Source of the DNA: Psychrobacter glacincola
Lineage (GTDB): Bacteria; Pseudomonadota; Gammaproteobacteria; Pseudomonadales; Moraxellaceae
Direction: 5' to 3'
Assembly (NCBI RefSeq): GCF_904846215.1
Contig: NZ_CAJGZK010000005.1
Coordinates: 62,001-126,000 of the forward strand
DNA: 64,000 bases
This document shows, piece by piece, positions 26,446 through 35,764 of the stretch; position 1 is the stretch's first letter, and the number at the start of each line of letters is the position of its first letter. Position numbers and translations under genes: made by a program. The notes beneath the pieces are model-generated. The model was not told the origin of the DNA. It saw nothing but the letters and a program-made list of their open reading frames with translations, and made no database searches.

Positions 26446-27408
26446 ATGTCTGAAGTACCAGCACTTTCGATCAAGAATTTATCCAAAACCTATGGCAACG
26501 GGTTTTCGGCGTTAAAAGACGTCAGTCTTACGGTTCCGCAAGGGGGGTTTTTTGCGTTACTGGGACCAAATGGTGCCGGTAAGTCAACGATGATTGGTAT
26601 TATCAGCTCGTTGTTTCAACCGACCAATGGTAGTGTGCATATTTTTGGTGTTGATCTATTGGCCAATCCTTCGGTGGCCAAACAGTACTTAGGTGTGGTG
26701 CCGCAAGAGTTTAACTTCAACATGTTTGAAAAAGTAGAAGATATTCTGATAACCCAAGCAGGTTATTTTGGTATTTCTGCCAAAGAGGCTAAGCCACGTG
26801 CCGAGCGTTTACTCAAAGCATTAGGTCTATGGGATAAACGAGACAGCAAATCGCGAGAGCTATCTGGCGGTATGAAACGCCGCCTGATGATTGCTCGCGC
26901 GTTGATCCACAAGCCCAAGCTGCTAATCCTTGATGAGCCCACGGCTGGGGTTGATATTGAGCTGCGCCGTTCGATGTGGGAGTTTATGCAGCAAATTAAT
27001 ATCGAAGAAAATACCACTATTATTCTTACTACTCATTATCTAGAAGAAGCTGAGCAGCTATGTAAGCGCATTGCTATTTTGGATCATGGTGAAATTCGTA
27101 TTAATACTGAAATGAAAGACTTGCTGGCGCAGTTGTCCGTTGAGACCTTTGTGTTAGATTTGACCCAGCCGCTTACCCAGCCTTTGGTCATTGATAAGGT
27201 AACAGAGATTGTCCAGCCTGATCAGCTGACCGTGGAAGTGACTTTGAGTGAAGGTGAGACTCTCAACTGTGTCTTTGAGCAGCTCACCAAGCTTGATATC
27301 GAGGTGTCCAGCATGCGTAATAAGTCTAACCGCTTAGAGGAGCTGTTTATGCGGCTAGTAGACAAAAACATTCAGAATGAAGACAGTATGAAGGAGGCAG
27401 GGTTATGA
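26446..27408 (+). CDS. yadG: ABC-2 type exporter ATP-binding protein (YadG)
   Basis: 320 residues. Walker A GPNGAGKST lies near residue 39, the Q-loop in VVPQEFNFNMFE near 85, signature LSGGMKRRLMIARAL near 138, Walker B KLLILDEPTAGVDIELRR near 157, and the switch His in TTHYLEEAEQL near 190. A ~100-residue C-terminal extension follows. The run from PQEFNFN to GVDIELRRSMW is strongly YadG-like. The substrate of YadGH is not established. It overlaps the permease by four bases (ATGA), so the two are translationally coupled. The ATG follows AAAGAGG. Confidence 0.95.
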   Translation: MSEVPALSIKNLSKTYGNGFSALKDVSLTVPQGGFFALLGPNGAGKSTMIGIISSLFQPTNGSVHIFGVDLLANPSVAKQYLGVVPQEFNFNMFEKVEDILITQAGYFGISAKEAKPRAERLLKALGLWDKRDSKSRELSGGMKRRLMIARALIHKPKLLILDEPTAGVDIELRRSMWEFMQQINIEENTTIILTTHYLEEAEQLCKRIAILDHGEIRINTEMKDLLAQLSVETFVLDLTQPLTQPLVIDKVTEIVQPDQLTVEVTLSEGETLNCVFEQLTKLDIEVSSMRNKSNRLEELFMRLVDKNIQNEDSMKEAGL

Positions 27409-28214
27409 AACAGCCAATAACGATAGACCCTAATGAGACTATGTCTTGGGCCAAAATGTGGATTGCTTTTCAGACGATTTTAGTCAAAGAGATTCGTCGA
27501 ATTCTTCGTATTTGGCCACAAACCCTGTTGCCACCGGTCATTACCATGGCTTTATACTTTGTCATCTTTGGTAAGATGATTGGCTCACGGGTGGGGGAGA
27601 TGGGCGGCGTACCGTACATGCAGTTTATCGTCCCTGGACTCATCATGATGGCAGTGATTACCAATAGTTATTCTAACGTGGTATCGAGCTTTTTTAGTGC
27701 CAAATTTACCGCCAGCATTGAAGAGCTGTTAGTATCTCCAGTCTCTAAGCACGCCATCTTAATGGGTTACATCGGCGGCGGTATTTTTCGCGGTCTGATT
27801 ATTGCTCTTATTGTCTCTATTGTGGCGCTATTCTTTACGCATCTGGGCATTGAGCATCTATTTGTCACTGTATTTACGGTACTTGGAACGTCTATTCTGT
27901 TCTCGCTTGGCGGCTTTATCAATGCAGCTTATGCCCGCTCATTCGATGACATTACTATCATTCCAAGCTTCGTACTAACACCGTTGACCTTTCTTGGCGG
28001 GGTGTTTTATTCGATGGAGAACTTATCTACATTTTGGTACAACGTCTCACTACTGAATCCTATCGTCTATATGGTCAATGCCTTCCGTTACGGTATTCTT
28101 GGTTATTCTGATGTCAACGTTTGGTATTCGATGGCGGCTATTTTTGTATTTTGTGTGGTGTTCTATGTTATCTCTTATCGTTTATTGAGCGATGGTTCGC
28201 GTATTCGGTTGTAG
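27405..28214 (+). CDS. yadH: ABC-2 type exporter permease (YadH)
   Basis: 269 residues with six membrane helices typical of ABC-2 permeases. An amphipathic N-terminal segment (ILVKEIRRILRIWPQTLLPPVITMALYFVIFGKMIG) precedes YMQFIVPGLIMMAVI. SSFFSAKFTASIEELLVSPVS near 100 is the conserved coupling loop, and LTPLTFLGGVFYSMENL near 200 is typical of the YadH/NodJ-like group. It pairs with the overlapping ATPase gene to form an inner-membrane exporter of unknown substrate. Confidence 0.95.
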   Translation: MKQPITIDPNETMSWAKMWIAFQTILVKEIRRILRIWPQTLLPPVITMALYFVIFGKMIGSRVGEMGGVPYMQFIVPGLIMMAVITNSYSNVVSSFFSAKFTASIEELLVSPVSKHAILMGYIGGGIFRGLIIALIVSIVALFFTHLGIEHLFVTVFTVLGTSILFSLGGFINAAYARSFDDITIIPSFVLTPLTFLGGVFYSMENLSTFWYNVSLLNPIVYMVNAFRYGILGYSDVNVWYSMAAIFVFCVVFYVISYRLLSDGSRIRL

Positions 28215-28267
28215 TTAACTATTAACCTTAATGAAAAACTAGCATCATTAACGTTGATAATAAATCC

Positions 28268-28293
28268 CCACTGACGATCACCACTGACGATCA
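28268..28293. repeat. 13-bp direct tandem repeat upstream of queF
   Basis: CCACTGACGATCA occurs twice in immediate succession, ~45 bp before the queF start. It may be a replication-slippage duplication in the promoter or leader. The 7-deazaguanine (preQ1) aptamer was not recognised here. Confidence 0.85.
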
Positions 28294-28336
28294 ATAGTGA
28301 TTAATAATAAAAATTAGGTATTATTAGGAAGTATGA

Positions 28337-29221
28337 ATGAGTATTCACGGTATCTTGGGTGAGCAAACCACCGATTATCCAACTGAGTATAGTCCAGAGA
28401 CGTTATATCCTATCGCTCGTAGTATAGGGCGTGATGCTATAGGCTGGCAAGCCGCTAAATTAACGGTTGGCGTCGATTGGTGGCAGGCATTCGAGATGTC
28501 TTGGCTTAACCAGCAAGGTATCTCGCAAGTCGCCATCGCGCGCTTTGGTATTCCTGCCGCCTCACCATTTATCGTTGAGTCAAAATCGCTCAAGTTGTAT
28601 TTAAACAGTATCAACTTTACAGAGTTTGGCAGTTGGGCAGAAGTGCAAATACTGATTGCCAAAGATTTATCTAAATGCGTACAGTCAGAAGTACAAGTTG
28701 AATTGTTTGGCTTAGATGACGACTTGCATGATGAGATATCAGGGTTGTTGATTGCTCAACCTGAGGGTATCTGTATTGATGATGCGCTAGCAGGTAGCAC
28801 GGATAAAGTTGGGCTGACTATGCATCCTGAGGCGTCGCTGCTAAGTAGTAATGACGCAGAATCCAGCGCTGTTAAAGCAAACGATAGCGACAGTCGGTCA
28901 TATAACTTTTATTCTAACTTGCTGCGTAGTAATTGTCCGGTCACCAATCAGCCAGATTGGGGGACATTGGCAGTTTCGATAACCAGTAATAAGCCAGTTA
29001 ATAACGCAAATATGCTGCGTTATATCTTAAGCTTTCGTCAGCATAATGGCTTTCATGAGCAATGTGTGGAGCAAATATTTGCTGATTTAAGTCAATATTA
29101 TCAGCCAAGTACGCTCATAGTACGTGCTTGGTATACACGCCGCGGCGGTATTGATATCAATCCTTGCCGCGTGAGTGATATGAGCTTGTTGCCTAAGCCA
29201 AGTCGTTTGATTCGTCAGTAA
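28337..29221 (+). CDS. queF: NADPH-dependent 7-cyano-7-deazaguanine reductase (long form QueF)
   Basis: 294 residues of the two-domain (type II) QueF. QueF reduces preQ0 to preQ1 for queuosine in tRNA. Visible motifs are ESKSLKLYLNSINFTEFGSW (substrate-binding Glu and QueF signature, ~86-105), catalytic Cys in NLLRSNCPVTNQPDWG near 200, LSFRQHNGFHEQCVEQIF near 235 and YTRRGGIDINPCR near 270. A Ser/Asp-rich insert near 170-190 separates the two halves. The ATG follows AGGAAGTATGA. Confidence 0.95.
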   Translation: MSIHGILGEQTTDYPTEYSPETLYPIARSIGRDAIGWQAAKLTVGVDWWQAFEMSWLNQQGISQVAIARFGIPAASPFIVESKSLKLYLNSINFTEFGSWAEVQILIAKDLSKCVQSEVQVELFGLDDDLHDEISGLLIAQPEGICIDDALAGSTDKVGLTMHPEASLLSSNDAESSAVKANDSDSRSYNFYSNLLRSNCPVTNQPDWGTLAVSITSNKPVNNANMLRYILSFRQHNGFHEQCVEQIFADLSQYYQPSTLIVRAWYTRRGGIDINPCRVSDMSLLPKPSRLIRQ

Positions 29222-29305
29222 ATTAATGTTGGTTATTAGCTATCATAAATTGCCATTAGCTCATATACTTAGCAAACATTATTTTGCTTACATTAGGGTG
29301 TAACT

Positions 29306-29695
29306 ATGAAGGTAGTAACTGGTTTTTTTACTGTGATAAGTATAGCAGCATTGTCAATGACGGCAGCACAAGCTGCTTTTGTGGAAAATAAATATAACTG
29401 TGAAATGTCAATGGAAGAAGCTGTTGACTGTGGTGAAAGTGCGGTTAAAGTAGAGAAAAAGCGCCTTAACAAAATATATATGAGCGCACATCGTACGCTA
29501 TCTGCTAAGCAAAAATCACAGTTAGATAAAGAGCAAGCCGCATGGTTAAAAAATCGCAATAAACAGTGCGAGTTTAAGCAAGAAGGATCAATGAATAACA
29601 TGGCAGTATGGGGTATGATTAGTGCTGATGTTTGCACCGCTACTGAGAATCAAAAGCGTAGTAAAGTACTTGCTAAAAAGTATCATATTAAATAG
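29306..29695 (+). CDS. Lysozyme inhibitor LprI-like secreted protein (DUF1311)
   Basis: 129 residues. The signal peptide ends at AQA (~23). The mature domain has Cys32, Cys43, Cys89 and Cys111 for two likely disulfides and the DUF1311 pattern L-x4-LSAKQKSQLDKEQAAWLKNRNKQCEF (~66-92). LprI-type proteins are periplasmic or secreted and some inhibit lysozyme; activity here is inferred from the family. It starts after TTAGGGTGTAACT and ends before a strong bidirectional terminator. Confidence 0.88.
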   Translation: MKVVTGFFTVISIAALSMTAAQAAFVENKYNCEMSMEEAVDCGESAVKVEKKRLNKIYMSAHRTLSAKQKSQLDKEQAAWLKNRNKQCEFKQEGSMNNMAVWGMISADVCTATENQKRSKVLAKKYHIK

Positions 29696-29710
29696 TTTAT
29701 TTTAGCTAAT

Positions 29711-29754
29711 AAAAAAGGCGCCTATCTCACTCGATGAGATAGGCGCCTTTTATG
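29711..29754. terminator. Bidirectional terminator between lprI-like gene and proS
   Basis: AAAAAAGGCGCCTATCTCA pairs with TGAGATAGGCGCCTTTT around CTCGA. This is a long near-perfect stem with an A-run on one side and a T-run on the other, and it serves both convergent genes. Confidence 0.93.
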
Positions 29755-29774
29755 GTTCAGATTTTATCTTTGGA

Positions 29775-31493
29775 CTATTTGCCGCTTATTTTAGCCAATA
29801 CGTCATCATGGCTAAGCAATTGCTTTTCGCTATCACGGCGATTGACGTACTCGTACTTATCTTCTGCCAAGTTGCGATCAGAGACCACGATACGATGCGG
29901 AATACCAATCAGCTCAAGGTCAGCGAACTTCACGCCTGGGCGCTCATTACGGTCATCAAGCAATACATTGATACCAAGGGCTTTTAGCTCATCATACAAT
30001 GCGATAGCAGTTTGCATGACCGTATCTTCTTTTGATTTCATTGGCACGATAGCGACTTCAAACGGGGCAAGAGAATCGCTAACATTTGGCGTTTTTGGCC
30101 ACATGATGCCATTGTCATCGTTGTTCTGCTCAATAGCAGCAGCAATGATACGGCTGACGCCAATACCATAGCAACCCATCATGAGGGTGACCGGTTTGCC
30201 ATCTTCACCTGAAACGGTGCAATTCATCGCTTGTGAGTACTTATCACCCAACTGGAAGATATGACCGACTTCGATACCACGTTTGATTTGTAGCGTACCT
30301 TTACCATCAGGAGAAGGATCGCCTTCATGGACATTACGAATATCGACAATCTGAGTGATGTGCGCGTCGCGCTCCCAATTCATACCAGTCGTGTGTTTGC
30401 TAGTTTCATTGGCACCAGAGACAAAGTCTGACAGCGCTGCTGCGGCACGATCGACAAAGATAGGCATATCAAGCTCAACGCCGATATAGCCTTTATGCAG
30501 ACCAGCCGCTTTTAATTCTTCTTCAGTTGCCATCGTCAAAGGGACATTGGCGGCATCAATTTTTTCAGCTTTAATAGTATTTAAGGTATGGTCGCCGCGT
30601 AATACCACAGCGATAAGCTGCGGTTCACCTTCAGCAGTATGACCTTGTACAATCAAGGTTTTAACAGTGGTCGCAAGTTCAATGTTTAAGTGCTCAGCAA
30701 CGGCTTCACAGGTTGGCATATTGACGGTATCGACATTCTCGCGCGGCATCGTCGCAGGCTGGCGTTCTGTAGTACTCACAGACTCGGCAAGCTCGACATT
30801 GGCGGCATATTCAGACGAATCAGAAAAAGCAATATCATCTTCGCCGCTGTCTGCTAGGACATGAAACTCGTGCGAGGCAAAACCACCGATTGAGCCGGTG
30901 TCGGCTTGTACGGCACGGAAATCAAGACCCAAACGAGTAAAGATGCGTGTATAAGCGTCAAACATCTCGTCGTAGGTTTTAGCCAATGACGCTTGGTCAA
31001 CATGGAACGAATACGCATCTTTCATCGTAAATTCGCGCGCGCGCATCACCCCAAAGCGTGGACGAATCTCATCACGGAACTTATTTTGAATTTGAAAGAA
31101 CGTAATCGGTAGTTGTTTATAACTGCGCAGCTCGCCTTGGGCAAGATTGGTGATCACCTCTTCGTGCGTCGGTCCTAATACAAAATCGCGGTCATGACGA
31201 TCTTTAAAACGTAACAGCTCAGGACCATAGTCGTTAAAACGTCCGGTCAGCTGCCAAAGCTCAGCAGGCTGGGTCATCGGCATAAGCACTTCTTGAGCGC
31301 CGATATTTTGCATCTCTTCGCGAACGATACGCTCGACTTTTTGCAACACGCGCAAACCCATTGGCAACCAGATGTATAGTCCAGAAGCAATTTTGCGAAT
31401 CAGACCGGCTCTAACCATTAATTGGCTCGAGGCTATATCCGCATCATTAGGCGTTTCTTTTAGCGTGGCAAATAAAAATTGACTGGCTTTCAT
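29775..31493 (-). CDS. proS: Prolyl-tRNA synthetase (bacterial type with editing domain)
   Basis: 572 residues, the full length for the bacterial ProS form. It charges tRNA-Pro in the cytosol. The class II motifs are visible: motif 2 in [26 protein letters not shown] near 140, and motif 3 in [17 protein letters not shown] near 445. The insertion of ~180 residues between them ([19 protein letters not shown] onward) is the YbaK-like domain that clears mischarged Ala-tRNA. The anticodon-binding domain follows [11 protein letters not shown] near 473. The sequence starts [15 protein letters not shown] as in typical bacterial enzymes. Confidence 0.97.
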   Translation of the reverse strand: MKASQFLFATLKETPNDADIASSQLMVRAGLIRKIASGLYIWLPMGLRVLQKVERIVREEMQNIGAQEVLMPMTQPAELWQLTGRFNDYGPELLRFKDRHDRDFVLGPTHEEVITNLAQGELRSYKQLPITFFQIQNKFRDEIRPRFGVMRAREFTMKDAYSFHVDQASLAKTYDEMFDAYTRIFTRLGLDFRAVQADTGSIGGFASHEFHVLADSGEDDIAFSDSSEYAANVELAESVSTTERQPATMPRENVDTVNMPTCEAVAEHLNIELATTVKTLIVQGHTAEGEPQLIAVVLRGDHTLNTIKAEKIDAANVPLTMATEEELKAAGLHKGYIGVELDMPIFVDRAAAALSDFVSGANETSKHTTGMNWERDAHITQIVDIRNVHEGDPSPDGKGTLQIKRGIEVGHIFQLGDKYSQAMNCTVSGEDGKPVTLMMGCYGIGVSRIIAAAIEQNNDDNGIMWPKTPNVSDSLAPFEVAIVPMKSKEDTVMQTAIALYDELKALGINVLLDDRNERPGVKFADLELIGIPHRIVVSDRNLAEDKYEYVNRRDSEKQLLSHDDVLAKISGK

Positions 31494-32006
31494 AAATAAA
31501 GCGGAACCTTATCAACGATAAAATAAATAAGAAATAGTAGGATGTTGAGCGTGTGGTTTGATGGCCGACGCAAGATGACCTTTTATTACTTGGTAATAGT
31601 GTAGGATATGCTCTAGCTAGAAAGTACTGCAACAGACAGTAAGCAGTGCGTTCGTAAACAGCATCTTAAAAAGGATATAACATATTATTTTGTATAAAAA
31701 TACCAATCTTTACCAAGCAGTTTTTCAAGCATAAAGCCCAAATAACGCCTGTATACCGATATTTTAAGTATACAACCTGACTATGTTAGGTAAAGTTTGC
31801 CTAAGACGCAATGAATTTTTGTTTTTTCAGAGCGAAGGTTACTTAAAGGGTTAAATTAGACAGCTATAACTCGATTATTTATCATTTTTGAGTGTTATTT
31901 ATGGCAAATAAAAAGGTGTTTTTTGAAGATGCCATCATGAGTGATTATGTAGAGTATTGGTAGTCATTACTTGAAGTTACTGCTTAAAAATAGCATTTAG
32001 CATTTG
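31494..32006. other. Intergenic region upstream of proS
   Basis: About 500 bp of AT-rich DNA with the proS promoter region at its left end. I see no RNA gene or credible coding frame. A 20-codon frame (MANKKVFFEDAIMSD...) near 31901 has no good ribosome-binding site and was not called. Confidence 0.5.
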
Positions 32007-32145
32007 TATAGTGAGTTTACTACAAAAGTGTTATAGCGCTATTGGTATGAATTTTACGCAGCCTCTGGGAACGCAGCACGCCAGTAAAATTTATACCAAT
32101 AGCGCGTCTAAATTTTCATAACATTTTTATTTTCATCTGACTATA
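32007..32145 (+). repeat. MITE-like palindromic repeat, copy 7 (most divergent)
   Basis: It runs from TATAGTGAGTTTACTAC to TCATCTGACTATA with long perfect inner arms: GCGCTATTGGTAT / ATACCAATAGCGC. The central core has lost the usual AAGCAAG block. Its left end is the one most like the IS630 remnant at 7375. Confidence 0.85.
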
Positions 32146-32218
32146 GTACGTGGTTTTTTGTGCAGTTCTAATAACATGTCATTATAAAAATAATCGATAA
32201 AACTTTAAAGGTGTTTAT

Positions 32219-32986
32219 ATGAACAATCCTGATAATCGATCTCCTATTGATAATAATACGAACAACTCAAAAGCGAAAAAATCCATCGCTATGATGTCGT
32301 GGATCGTATTGCTTGCCGGTCTCGCAGCCATCGTTTTTGCTATCTATACTGTACAAAATATAACCAAAGAAGAGCCCATACAAACCATCACTCGTGAAGG
32401 TGTAGTAACGCAAATTCAGAAACTAAATCGATTGGAGACGGTGGCATTCAGTGTTGATACGGTCATCACCAGTCAGCGCTCAGGGAGTTGGATGAAGCTG
32501 TGGCAAGATGAGCAAAAGGCGCTGTTTATCGCTCGTGGTCGCGTAGAGGCGGGCATTGATTTGAGCGCATTGACACCTGAAATGGTACAAGTGATACAGC
32601 CTACCGAGTCGGAAGTAAATGATGCTGAAAAAGCTGATGTTAATGCCCCCATTTCTATCATGCCAAAAATTAATATTACGCTGCCACCATCAGAGATATT
32701 TTCAGTATACCTAGATGATATCGAGATATATGATTGGCAAACCGGCGCTTTTGGGTTGATGAAAGTCGATCCAAAAATCTTGCAACAAGCACAAAGTATG
32801 GCCAAAGAAGAAGTGCTTGAACGCGCGTGCCGCGGTGATGTCATGACTATGGCGTTAGAGAATGCACAAGCGCAGTTGCAACAGCTGTTTGCGTTAACTG
32901 GTGCAGTAGTGACGGTCACGACGCAAGGTGCTGGCTCGTGTCAGATGCCGTCAGTCGCTTCAGCGTCAGCTACTGTTAACAAATAA
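32219..32986 (+). CDS. DUF4230-family membrane-anchored protein
   Basis: 255 residues. A polar N-terminal stretch (Asn/Asp/Ser) precedes one membrane helix (MMSWIVLLAGLAAIVFAIYTVQ, ~25-46). The external domain reads VVTQIQKLNRLETVAFSVDTVITSQ, FIARGRVEAGIDLSALTPEMVQV and INITLPPSEIFSVYLDDIEIYDWQTGAFGL, the pattern of DUF4230 proteins (LETV...GIDLS...LP...). The function of the family is unknown; topology suggests a periplasmic domain on an inner-membrane anchor. It starts after AAAGGTGTTTAT. It is flanked by two repeat copies (7 and 8). Confidence 0.82.
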   Translation: MNNPDNRSPIDNNTNNSKAKKSIAMMSWIVLLAGLAAIVFAIYTVQNITKEEPIQTITREGVVTQIQKLNRLETVAFSVDTVITSQRSGSWMKLWQDEQKALFIARGRVEAGIDLSALTPEMVQVIQPTESEVNDAEKADVNAPISIMPKINITLPPSEIFSVYLDDIEIYDWQTGAFGLMKVDPKILQQAQSMAKEEVLERACRGDVMTMALENAQAQLQQLFALTGAVVTVTTQGAGSCQMPSVASASATVNK

Positions 32987-33015
32987 TAAAACCAATTTTC
33001 AGTAGATAATGGTTT

Positions 33016-33166
33016 TATAGTCAGGGAAAAGTAAGATCGATACATAAAGTACTGCCGATATTAATTTTTCTTGCTTGCTGTGCCTACTTGCTGTGTCTAC
33101 GCAGACAGAGGCTGCAAAAAATTTATACCAGCAGCCCTGTAGCGTTTTTGAGATATGTTAACTGTA
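33016..33166 (-). repeat. MITE-like palindromic repeat, copy 8
   Basis: It starts TATAGTCAGGGAAAAG and ends GTTAACTGTA. The centre contains a partial duplication of the core (TTGCTGTGCCTAC then TTGCTGTGTCTAC), making it slightly longer than its relatives. It lies 5 bp from the photolyase stop and may serve as its 3' boundary. Confidence 0.88.
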
Positions 33167-33170
33167 GATA

Positions 33171-34805
33171 CTACTCTTTTTTAAATTCAGCAATTGCCAA
33201 TTGGCGTGCCAGTTTATGCTCAACGATTGGTACAGGATAATCAATGTTGGCAAAGGTATCATTCTTATTCAGTGCTTTGCGCATTTTATCCTCGCTGTGC
33301 AAGATACTGGAAGGGATTGGCTTTAATTCAGGTAGCCAAGTCTTAATAAATATCCCATCAAAATCATGGGTTTTGGCTTGGCTAAAGGGATTCATAATAC
33401 GAAAATAGGGCGCAGAATCTGTACCTGTTGATGCGCTCCACTGCCAGCCGCCATTATTAGATGCAAAGTCACCATCTATCAGCTGCTGCATAAAGTAGCG
33501 CTCGCCTAAGCGCCAATCAATCAATAAGTCTTTGGTCAAAAACATCGCCGTCACCATGCGCAAGCGATTGTGCATAAAGCCTGTGGTATTTAAGCAACGC
33601 ATCGCTGCATCGACTAATGGCACTCCTGTTTTGCCCTCACACCATGCTGCAAAAGCATCTTCATCATACGACCAGTTGATTTTCTTATCAGTCTCATGTT
33701 TATAAGCCTGATGGCGAATAAGCTCAGGCTTATAGTCTAAAACATGGCGATAAAAATCTCGCCAAGCCAGCTCGCTTATCCAGCGGTTGATGTCGTTGTT
33801 GTCACTGCTGTCACTGCTGTCAAAGTTGTCGCCGTCATTTCTATGTAATTCCCCTAGCGCCTTAGTAGCTTGTAAGTAGCAAAGTCTGGGACTGATTGCG
33901 CCAATAGTAAGATAGGCTGATAACTGACTGGTCGCGTGTAAGCTTGGCACATCGCGGCTCACATCATAGTTATTGATATCATCCGCGATAAAGTGCTCTA
34001 ATCGATGACAGGCTTCCGCTTCTCCAGCAGGATAGGCAGTACGAGCTTGGCTAATTTGCTTATCTGTATCTATATGTTGATAGGATTTATGAGTTTGGAG
34101 ATATTGTTGATAGTCGTGGACAGTTTTGTTGCACAATGCCTCTATATCTTGAGTAGTATTTGCACTGATTTCTGATGATGTTAAATGAACTTTTTCATTA
34201 TTCGTGATGCCAGGTGCTGTATGGATTTGTATGTCACTCACCTCCAAGGTATGCCGCCATTTTTTATAAAATGGGGTAAACACTTGATACATGCTGTCAT
34301 CATTGGTAGTGATACTTTGCGGTGGTAAGATACATTGATCATGCCAGCGGATAAACTCAATATCAGTCTCGAGGAGCTGTTTGGTTAATTGCTCATCACG
34401 TGCAATCTCATTGCCCTCGTACTCATGATTTGCCATCACGCAGCTGATATTATTTTCCTCACATAATGCGCTCAACGTAGCTATACAATCAGTAAAACTA
34501 GGGCAGATTTGCACGGTTAAAATGATGTTCAAGCGGTTCAGTTTTTCTGCGAGGATAGGGAGTGTTCGCGCAATATGATCAAGCTGTGTAAGCGACATAT
34601 CATGTGTCTGCCACTGCTCAGGGGTGAGAAAAAACACTGCGCTGAGCTGAGCATTGTCTTCGTTTGCACGCTCACAAATGGCAGCCAAAGCAGTATTGTC
34701 ATGAACGCGTAGATCAAGGCGAAACCACATGAGATAATGCAGCTGATGATTATCCTCAACATTGCTGTTGGCATCACTTTCTATTGCTCCCGCGGTTTTA
34801 GACAT
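33171..34805 (-). CDS. phrB: Deoxyribodipyrimidine photolyase (CPD photolyase, cryptochrome family)
   Basis: 544 residues. It repairs UV-induced cyclobutane pyrimidine dimers using blue light, FAD and an antenna chromophore. The N-terminal alpha/beta domain begins YLMWFRLDLRVHDNTAL near 24. The FAD-binding C-terminal domain shows TSQLSAYLTIGAISPR near 290, ELAWRDFYRHVLD near 342, TGVPLVDAAMRCLNTTGFMHNRLRMVTAMFLTKDL near 393 and GDFASNNGGWQWSASTGTDSAPYFRIMNPFSQ near 447, all standard for class I enzymes. It is divergent from trpF. The first ~20 residues are variable, and a later Met is possible as start. Confidence 0.95.
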   Translation of the reverse strand: MSKTAGAIESDANSNVEDNHQLHYLMWFRLDLRVHDNTALAAICERANEDNAQLSAVFFLTPEQWQTHDMSLTQLDHIARTLPILAEKLNRLNIILTVQICPSFTDCIATLSALCEENNISCVMANHEYEGNEIARDEQLTKQLLETDIEFIRWHDQCILPPQSITTNDDSMYQVFTPFYKKWRHTLEVSDIQIHTAPGITNNEKVHLTSSEISANTTQDIEALCNKTVHDYQQYLQTHKSYQHIDTDKQISQARTAYPAGEAEACHRLEHFIADDINNYDVSRDVPSLHATSQLSAYLTIGAISPRLCYLQATKALGELHRNDGDNFDSSDSSDNNDINRWISELAWRDFYRHVLDYKPELIRHQAYKHETDKKINWSYDEDAFAAWCEGKTGVPLVDAAMRCLNTTGFMHNRLRMVTAMFLTKDLLIDWRLGERYFMQQLIDGDFASNNGGWQWSASTGTDSAPYFRIMNPFSQAKTHDFDGIFIKTWLPELKPIPSSILHSEDKMRKALNKNDTFANIDYPVPIVEHKLARQLAIAEFKKE

Positions 34806-34942
34806 TCATCTATCCTTATATTAATCAATCGCAATCATAAACAAAACTATGAATAAAAGTATGCTAGGATAAGTTTTTGGATGCAATTGATTTGCTCCTT
34901 TATTAACAAATCATCATATTCAGTCTCTCGCAAGGTCATCTC

Positions 34943-35626
34943 ATGCACGTTAAGTTTTGTGGATTTACTCAACTTGATGATATTAAAGCTGCTGTTAAGC
35001 TCAATGCGGACGCTATCGGTTTGGTGTTTTATCCGCCAAGTCCTCGTGCGGTTACAATCGAGCAGGGGCAGATATTAAGTGCGGCGGTACCGGCTTTTAT
35101 TAGCGTGGTGGCTTTGGTCGTCAATATGCCTGAAGATGAGCTTATTGAACTGGCGGACAATATCCCTTTTGATATCATCCAATTTCACGGCGATGAAACG
35201 CCCGAGCAGTGCCGTCAGCTAGCAAGCAGCGTCAATAAACGCTGGATTAAAGCGTTGCGTGTCAATGCTGAGCAAGATACGCTCGATAGTGTGAAGATGC
35301 AAATTGACAATTTTGCCACAGCAGGGGCGAGCAGCATCTTACTAGATGCCTACCATCAGCATAAGTATGGCGGCACGGGCGCACGCTTTGACTGGAGTTT
35401 GATACCGAGTGACAGCTCACTACCGATTATCTTAGCGGGTGGGCTTGATGCTGACAATGTCGCTGCCACAATAGAGCTGCCTATTTACGCAGTCGATGTC
35501 AGCGGCGGTATTGAGATTGATAAAGGCAAAAAAGACCCCGCCAAAATGCGCGCCTTTATGAAAGCGGTAAAACGCGATCGATGGCAAAACGAGACGCTTA
35601 GCGAACCTTCGAATATAAATAGCTAG
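34943..35626 (+). CDS. trpF: Phosphoribosylanthranilate isomerase
   Basis: 227 residues, a TIM-barrel enzyme that isomerises phosphoribosylanthranilate to CdRP in tryptophan synthesis. Motifs: VKFCGFTQLDDIKAAV at 2-17 (catalytic Cys in KFCG), ADAIGLVFYPPSPRAV near 22, IQFHGDETPEQC near 74, LLDAYHQHKYGGTGARFDW near 131 and the phosphate-binding AGGLDADNV and VDVSGGIEIDKGKKD near the end. The C-terminus carries ~15 extra residues. It starts after CGCAAGGTCATCTC and leads a run of trpF, trpB and trpA with gaps of more than 100 bp rather than a tight operon. Confidence 0.96.
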   Translation: MHVKFCGFTQLDDIKAAVKLNADAIGLVFYPPSPRAVTIEQGQILSAAVPAFISVVALVVNMPEDELIELADNIPFDIIQFHGDETPEQCRQLASSVNKRWIKALRVNAEQDTLDSVKMQIDNFATAGASSILLDAYHQHKYGGTGARFDWSLIPSDSSLPIILAGGLDADNVAATIELPIYAVDVSGGIEIDKGKKDPAKMRAFMKAVKRDRWQNETLSEPSNINS

Positions 35627-35691
35627 CTTTAAAGTTGCAAATTTTATAGCTGCAAACTCTCAAAGCTAACTATGTAAATTGTTTTCCCTAT

Positions 35692-35741
35692 TAGTTATTC
35701 CAAAAAATAGTTATTCCAAAAAATAGTTATCCCAAAAATAC
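35692..35741. repeat. 16-bp tandem repeat between trpF and trpB
   Basis: TAGTTATTCCAAAAAA occurs twice, followed by a third near copy TAGTTATCCCAAAAAT. It ends ~24 bp before the trpB start. Confidence 0.85.
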
Positions 35742-35764
35742 CACTTATTATAGTAGGAATTATC

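Noticed and set aside
31901-31965. 20-codon frame MANKKVFFEDAIMSD...
   Set aside because: No ribosome-binding site, no neighbour context, and too short to judge.
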